From an uncultured Flavobacteriales bacterium (lineage in GTDB: Bacteria; Bacteroidota; Bacteroidia; Flavobacteriales_E; Vicingaceae): a stretch of DNA of 64,000 bases. The notes under the pieces are model-generated. The model saw only the letters and a list, made by a program, of their open reading frames with translations. It had not been told where the DNA came from and did no database searches. Positions within the stretch are counted from its first letter, which is position 1; every line of letters starts with the position of its first letter. The translations under genes and the position numbers were made by a program. Shown piece after piece: positions 58,860-64,000 of this stretch. The stretch spans positions 17,446 through 81,445 of the forward strand of contig CAJQOH010000006.1 of NCBI GenBank assembly GCA_905479915.1, written 5' to 3'.

Positions 58860-61800
58860 AAAGAGGTTATACATATTATTCACTTTATTGTTGTTTAGTT
58901 TTGTTACTAAAGCACAAGTTTATCCTGTAAGTGTTAGTACTATAGTAGCATCTCCGGGGTCTGTTATTTTATCAGATTACTACAGTACTCAATCTACTGC
59001 TTTTCAATCTATATTAATTTTTAATGATTTTTCAGAAATCTCTGCAGATGTTCGACTAAGAATTACAATAGAATCTAATGACATTAAAATAGAGACCAAA
59101 CCTGGTTTTATTCCTGTTTCTCCGATTACATTAACTCCTGGTGTTCCATACACACTTTCAGGGTCTGATTTTTATGATTACTTGAATCTTCCCAATATAG
59201 ATTTAGACGGTATTTCTTATGCAGCATTAAGTAATACTGGTAGAATACCTGAAGGGTACTATAATTTTTGTGTAGAAGTTCTAGATTATCAAACAGGTAT
59301 CCCTATTTCTTTGGGAGGTTGTGCGAGTGTTTATGTATTCTCACAGCCACCACCTATTATTTTATCTCCAATGTGTGAGCAGGTAATCACTCCAACTGAC
59401 CCTCAAAATATTTACTTCCAATGGCAAATGCAAGGGGGAGCATCTCCAGCATTAACAATGAGCACTCAGTATAAGCTTTTGGTCTATGAGGTTACAGATG
59501 ATAGTGAAGATCCATACTATGCAGTTGAAAACAATAAGGCGTTATTGGTTTATGAATCAGATTATCAAAACACCTTATCAAAAGCATTGGATTTTGGAAC
59601 CACACTTTTAGCTACAGGAAAGAAATTTACCTTTAGAGTTAGGGCAGTTGATGAGAATGAAAATGATGTTTTTACAAATAATGGTTATAGTGAGTGGTGT
59701 TGGTTTTATTATGGATTTCCAAGTGATGGTAAGATTGAAATTGTAAAACCTGTTAATGAACATGTGTTTTCTAAAACTGAACAAAAACTTTTTGAGTGGT
59801 TAGAACCAGACAATGTTGTTGCTGGAGTTTCTTATGATTATACAATTACAATCAAAGAGGTAAATTCTAATCAATCACCAGAAGATGCAATGAAATCAAA
59901 TACCATTATGCATACTGCTACAGTATCCTCTTCTGGAATGGGAGCAAGTTATTTATTGAATGAGACTTTAGAAACAAATAAAGAATTTGTATTTAAAGTT
60001 GAAGCTTCTACACAAGGACAAAAAACAGCAGAAAGTGAAGTAGAGGTATTTTATTCAGCACCGTTATTGGAACACTTTTATGCTGGAGATACAAAAGTAG
60101 AGGTATTGAAATTAGACAATTCAGATCTTAATTCTTTAGCAGGTAAGGGAAGGTTTGTTATTTCTGATGAATTGCCAGATACCATTAACGTTGAGTTTTC
60201 AGGATTAAAAATATCTGATCAATTTGGGGATAATTATTTGCAATCTGGAGAGATATTGTTTGAGTTGGATGAAGAAAAGGAATTAGAATTAACACCGGAA
60301 ATAGATGCAAATGGTTCTGCTAATGTGGTTTTTAGCAATGGGAAACTTATAACAAGTGGTTTAGAAGTTAATGGAGTTTTTAAATGGGATTTTCCGCATC
60401 CAGTTAACGATCCTGATTTACAAAGTTTAAAATCCTTAGAGACTTGGTTCCAATTTAATGGAGGGAAATTAAATGGAAATTCTAAAATTAGTTCTGAATC
60501 AAATTCATTTGAATTATTAGACCCTAATGGATTTAAAATAAGTTTTGATGATATCTCAAAGATTACTATTTCTGATAACATTTATTATTTAGCTCTTGTA
60601 GGTAATTTAGAAATTGTTTCTTCAGTTACTACTAATGATGAACAACCGTTAATCTTAGAATTTGATCAAGTAAAAGAATTGTTTTATGTGGAAGTAGATG
60701 GACTGATAAGCAGTGTAGAGAATTACATTAAACCCTTTAACGGTTTAAATATAGGGGCAATGCCTAAAAAGGCAATAATTGACCTGTCTGAAAAAGAAAG
60801 CCCGGGAGAGTTAAGTACAAATAAAGGATGGAAAGGAATTTACTTCAGTGAATTTAGAATGCGCTTTTTTGAAAATGGATTTGATGCATCCAATCAAATT
60901 AAGTTACCACAAGTTTTAGAGGTAGATTTAAGTTCTGATAATTCCAATAAGCTGTGGTTTTCTGAAAATGGATTAACGGCTTCTTTCGATTTTGAATTTG
61001 ATAACCAAGAAGGAATGCAATTCAATTCCTTTGAAACTCCATTAAGCGGACATCTAGAAAAAATTGATGATCAAATTCAGCCGAGTAATATAAAAGGAGC
61101 AATAAAACTGCCTGTAATAGATAAAGATGATTTGTTTTCTTTTACGGTTTCAGTTAGTGATGATGGGTTGGTTGATGGATATTTAGATGAAGATTTAACA
61201 GGGAAAGATTTTGTTTTTAACCCTTATGGTGGTGAAAACAGAGTAGATATGGTAATTAATAGGGCTGTATTTACAGATAACGAATATTTGAAAATAGATT
61301 TAGATGCTGAATTGGCAGCCTTTAATACTACTATAGAGAATATAGATGATTTTAGAGCTTATGGAGATGGAATAATAGGTGTAGGTGATAAAAATGGTTC
61401 TCAAGCATTAACAAATCAGGTTGTTGGAGAGTACAATGGGTTTCCAGTGTTTATAGATGAGGTTGGTGCTTCATTGTATAACGGAAATTATTCATTCTCT
61501 TATAAAGCGTCTCTTGATTTAGGTGAAGAAGTGGTTGGTGAAGATGGACCTCCAATTTTAGCCATTTCAAGTGTAGAACCATCTGGATTAGATAACTCTG
61601 CATCTTCAGGAGCTCCTGTACCAGCTATCGAAGTGCCTGAAATTTCTGATACAACAGATAATAGTAAGATTACATCTACAGAAATGTTTATTGAAATAAA
61701 CAGTGCTATCGTTGATCTGGAAGGATATTTAATTTTAACACATAATGATCCAAAATGGGGGACTTCATTTAGGGGGGGGATCAATGGTGAAATTAAAATA

Positions 61801-63414
61801 CCATCTCAGATTGGTATGGGGGCTAATATCGTTATGGGGAATGTCGATAATTATAGCTTCTGGTATTTTGATGCCTGGTTTAATGATAAGGAAACTAGAG
61901 GAATACCTGTTTTTGGATACTTTAATTTAACAGCTCTTGAGGGTAGAGTTTATAGACATATGTCGAAAACTGATGGAGAGTTTGTACCAAATAAAGAGAT
62001 TGATTTTGGAGCTGGTGTTTATTTGCAAGTTATAGATAACAATGGTGGAGCATTATTTGCTGCAGATATAGCTGCTGAAGTAGAAGTGTCAGATAAAAAT
62101 TTTATCATACAAATGGAGGGAGATTTATCTTGTATAAACACAGAAACTCGTCCTGCATCTTCAGGGTTAACCTCAGCTGTAGCTAAGGGAGTTGCAGAAG
62201 AGGTAGTAAATCAAGTGGTAGAGAATTTAGGGCCAATTTCATTTGACTTTGATGTTGCTGGAGGTGAATTGGGATTAAGAGCTGAAAATTTAAAAGCAGG
62301 AAATTTAACCTTTAAAAAATCTGATTTAACAATTGGAGTTGGAGCAGATGTAAATAGTGCACCAGCTCTTAGTTTTGATTTTGAAAAATCTGACAATAAG
62401 TTTTCAATAGCGGCTGATGCTTCTGGGAATGCAGATTTAGGTTTTGCAATAGATGGAAAAGAGTTTGGATTGTCTTTAGAAGGAACAAAAGCTGCAAGTT
62501 TTAACTTTGCTTTAGACAAGGTAAACTTTGAAACTTCTTTAGATAGAATCAATAAAACAGGAAGTTTGAAATTAGAATTGGATCAGGCATCATTTGATTT
62601 AGATGTTGCCACTGATGGAGGAACTTTTAATATGGATTTAGGATCAAATTCTTTTGAAACTGGATTTAAAACAACTGGGTCTGCTTTCCTTGGAATGGCT
62701 ATTAGTGATAACAAATTCTATATTTCTGGAGATAAATCATCTGGAGAAGGAAAATTTGAATTGGCAATTGATGGTGTTGCTATAGAATCTGCTATTAATA
62801 CTAACGACAAATCAGGAAACATAAGTTTAGCAACAGATGAGTTTGAAGTTAATTTTTCTGGTGCGAACAATGCAGGAGGAAGTTTCTCATTAACCAAAGG
62901 AAATCAACTTTATGAATTATCAGCAGATTTACCAAGTAAATCATCAAGTATAACAATTCAACCTAGTGCAAGTAGAAAATACTCTGCCGGAATTAAAGAT
63001 GGAGATACTTATACGATTGGGTTATTAGAGAGTGGGGTTGATTTAAATGCAGAATATGTTCATGAAACATCTGGTAAACTTAGTTTAGTTAAAGATGATT
63101 TAGCAATTTCTGTGGAGGGAGTTTACGGTAAAAGTGGTGCTTTCTCTGTTGAAAAAGGAGAAATGAAATATAGTGTGTCAGCAGATATATCTACTAAATC
63201 AGGAGAATTGTTAATACAGCCAGCAGCAGATTCGAGGTATTTTGCATCTATAACAAATGGAAATGAATACAATATTGATGCAACACAAGGTGATTTTAGA
63301 TTTACTGGAGTTTATTCGCCAACCACAAAAGGTGTTGGTGTAGAATATAAAGAAGTTCAAGTAAGTGCAGGTAAAATAAATGATAGATATGAATTAGGCT
63401 TAGGATATGAGTAA
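58849..63414 (+). CDS. Giant TANFOR-type surface protein, ends at an in-frame stop
   Basis: About 1521 residues from ATG 58849 (MHFRKRLYILFTLLLFSF, signal peptide). Residues about 25-200 match the TANFOR region: VYPVSVSTIVASPGSVILSDYY, PGVPYTLSGSDFYDY, GYYNFCVEVLDYQTG and IYFQWQMQGG. Fibronectin-like segments follow. The C-terminal third is repeats of LELDQASFDLDVATD- and SADISTKSGELLIQP-type units with a period of roughly 90 residues. A G8 tract lies at 61772-61779 (residue about 975). The frame stays open beyond the TAA at 63412 until 63876, so the original protein was about 1675 residues. TANFOR proteins are exported and common in Bacteroidota; their function is unclear. A surface or adhesion role is inferred. 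Confidence 0.75.
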   Translation: MHFRKRLYILFTLLLFSFVTKAQVYPVSVSTIVASPGSVILSDYYSTQSTAFQSILIFNDFSEISADVRLRITIESNDIKIETKPGFIPVSPITLTPGVPYTLSGSDFYDYLNLPNIDLDGISYAALSNTGRIPEGYYNFCVEVLDYQTGIPISLGGCASVYVFSQPPPIILSPMCEQVITPTDPQNIYFQWQMQGGASPALTMSTQYKLLVYEVTDDSEDPYYAVENNKALLVYESDYQNTLSKALDFGTTLLATGKKFTFRVRAVDENENDVFTNNGYSEWCWFYYGFPSDGKIEIVKPVNEHVFSKTEQKLFEWLEPDNVVAGVSYDYTITIKEVNSNQSPEDAMKSNTIMHTATVSSSGMGASYLLNETLETNKEFVFKVEASTQGQKTAESEVEVFYSAPLLEHFYAGDTKVEVLKLDNSDLNSLAGKGRFVISDELPDTINVEFSGLKISDQFGDNYLQSGEILFELDEEKELELTPEIDANGSANVVFSNGKLITSGLEVNGVFKWDFPHPVNDPDLQSLKSLETWFQFNGGKLNGNSKISSESNSFELLDPNGFKISFDDISKITISDNIYYLALVGNLEIVSSVTTNDEQPLILEFDQVKELFYVEVDGLISSVENYIKPFNGLNIGAMPKKAIIDLSEKESPGELSTNKGWKGIYFSEFRMRFFENGFDASNQIKLPQVLEVDLSSDNSNKLWFSENGLTASFDFEFDNQEGMQFNSFETPLSGHLEKIDDQIQPSNIKGAIKLPVIDKDDLFSFTVSVSDDGLVDGYLDEDLTGKDFVFNPYGGENRVDMVINRAVFTDNEYLKIDLDAELAAFNTTIENIDDFRAYGDGIIGVGDKNGSQALTNQVVGEYNGFPVFIDEVGASLYNGNYSFSYKASLDLGEEVVGEDGPPILAISSVEPSGLDNSASSGAPVPAIEVPEISDTTDNSKITSTEMFIEINSAIVDLEGYLILTHNDPKWGTSFRGGINGEIKIPSQIGMGANIVMGNVDNYSFWYFDAWFNDKETRGIPVFGYFNLTALEGRVYRHMSKTDGEFVPNKEIDFGAGVYLQVIDNNGGALFAADIAAEVEVSDKNFIIQMEGDLSCINTETRPASSGLTSAVAKGVAEEVVNQVVENLGPISFDFDVAGGELGLRAENLKAGNLTFKKSDLTIGVGADVNSAPALSFDFEKSDNKFSIAADASGNADLGFAIDGKEFGLSLEGTKAASFNFALDKVNFETSLDRINKTGSLKLELDQASFDLDVATDGGTFNMDLGSNSFETGFKTTGSAFLGMAISDNKFYISGDKSSGEGKFELAIDGVAIESAINTNDKSGNISLATDEFEVNFSGANNAGGSFSLTKGNQLYELSADLPSKSSSITIQPSASRKYSAGIKDGDTYTIGLLESGVDLNAEYVHETSGKLSLVKDDLAISVEGVYGKSGAFSVEKGEMKYSVSADISTKSGELLIQPAADSRYFASITNGNEYNIDATQGDFRFTGVYSPTTKGVGVEYKEVQVSAGKINDRYELGLGYE
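61772..61779 (+). repeat. Homopolymeric G8 tract inside the TANFOR gene
   Basis: Eight consecutive G, in an AT-rich genome, encoding Arg-Gly-Gly. Loss or gain of one G would shift the frame. Such tracts are known slippage sites. Confidence 0.9.
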
Positions 63415-63876
63415 AATAAGTTATTGATCGCTAAAGAAAATTCTAGTAAAGAGGTACAGTACTCTAATCAAAATATTGAAGTATCCTATAAAGATGAGTC
63501 ATTAATTGTAGATGATTTACAAGGAAATACTTTAACAGTTTCTAGTACAGGTATTGAAGAGAATGGTAGTTTAATAGCTTCTGTTACTGGAGGTATTGAT
63601 ACAACTATTGTAATTAATAATGTTAATGTAGGTTTAAAGGTTGTTAGCGCTGAGTACTCTTTATCATTTAGTAATTCAGGGTCGCAGGTTGTTTTAAAAA
63701 CAAATAATTTCCAAAATGCTGGTATTGATGTTCAGCATAACGGACAAACGTATACGGCATTATCTGACGGAACAAATTTTTACATTTCTTATAACCAGAT
63801 TAAGGCTGCATATGATCAAGAAGCAGTATCAATTAGTATAGACGAATCGAAAGGTATTAAAGTCATACCAAATTAA
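63415..63876 (+). pseudogene. In-frame 3' continuation of the TANFOR gene past a TAA
   Basis: After TAA at 63412-63414 the same frame continues without interruption for about 150 codons: NKLLIAKENSSKEVQYSN, VSYKDESLIVDDLQGN, VVSAEYSLSFSNSGSQ, ending TAA at 63876. No ATG is near its start; TTG at 63424 is the first alternative start. The content repeats the beta style of the upstream protein (short strands, no signal peptide). I read it as the severed C-terminus of the same gene. A base-call error, recent nonsense mutation or readthrough would all fit. Confidence 0.7.
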
Positions 63877-63912
63877 TTTCATAAAACGTTATATTTTGTG
63901 TATTTTTAAGGT

Positions 63913-64000
63913 ATGGGAAAAGTATTTGAAATCACGATTAAAGAGAGTTTATCAGCGTTGAAATTGCAACGAAAAAGAGAAAAAAGTCAAAAGAAAAAGC
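63913..64000 (+). CDS. Start of a further gene, possibly an IS630-type transposase (3' end outside window)
   Basis: ATG 63913 begins MGKVFEITIKESLSALKLQR and continues with Lys-rich sequence to the edge. The IKESLSALK...KREKSQKKK pattern resembles the start of IS630-like or helix-turn-helix transposases, but 29 codons are too few for certainty. Spacing of 36 bases after the TANFOR end. Confidence 0.4.
   Translation, partial: MGKVFEITIKESLSALKLQRKREKSQKKK

Noticed and set aside
1..64000. tRNA genes
   Set aside because: Scanned by eye for T-loop and acceptor patterns between genes; none convincing. A tRNAscan-type search would settle it.

Overview
The window is AT-rich DNA from a Bacteroidota bacterium, most likely order Flavobacteriales. 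Four things point there: a short primary sigma factor without region 1.1, a DUF2027-Smr protein, a DUF3127 protein and a TANFOR-type surface protein. There are also many lipoproteins whose lipobox Cys is followed by Ser-Lys, Thr-Lys or Gln-Glu. Genes are dense, mostly in long same-strand runs. I saw no tRNA, rRNA operon, CRISPR array or complete transposon. A possible transposase start lies at the right edge.

Layout: (1) 1-1970 holds the end of an SGNH hydrolase, a Smr-domain protein and RNase P RNA with promoter and terminator. (2) 1974-9355 is one minus-strand operon for periplasmic metal and redox work. It has three diheme MbnH/MauG-type peroxidase lipoproteins, three MbnP-type lipoproteins, a beta-barrel protein and a small Cys-rich protein. 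(3) 9392-13499 holds miaA and an AddA/UvrD-type helicase-nuclease. (4) 13500-17530 is an accessory island. A RhuM cassette sits between two 147-bp copies of the helicase 3' end, followed by a two-gene minus-strand unit of a PD-(D/E)xK-like nuclease and a HEPN Abi_2 protein. (5) 17645-34600 holds metabolic, stress and envelope genes: a DoxX/DUF2071/methyltransferase operon, an exported peptide-deformylase homologue, a Nudix/SDR/RlmA operon, a sodium-solute symporter and prolyl oligopeptidase. (6) 34680-39077 is an ECF sigma factor with a membrane partner and an LRR protein carrying an (AAAC)9 coding repeat. (7) 39137-56941 is largely housekeeping: transporters, recX, a TolB/Omp85 hybrid, an M20 amidase, rpoD, a DjlA-like protein, rhomboid and mnmD. 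(8) 57195-63876 is a surface-protein pair of a barrel-like protein and a giant TANFOR protein. The giant gene has a G8 tract and an in-frame stop near its end.

How the genes work together: the MbnH/MbnP operon probably handles copper in the periplasm. In the known pair, MbnH oxidises Trp in MbnP to kynurenine to create a copper site. No methanobactin biosynthesis genes are present. The island at 13.5-17.5 kb is probably antiviral or toxin-type cargo. Two loci carry simple repeats whose length changes would shift the reading frame, suggesting phase-variable envelope functions.

The best candidates for something undescribed are the PD-(D/E)xK + HEPN Abi_2 unit with an adjacent structured intergenic segment, the RhuM cassette that duplicated the helicase 3' end, the triplicated MbnPH operon with its shared Cys-loop module, and the lipoprotein peptide deformylase. 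All functions are read from motifs by eye. No database search was run.
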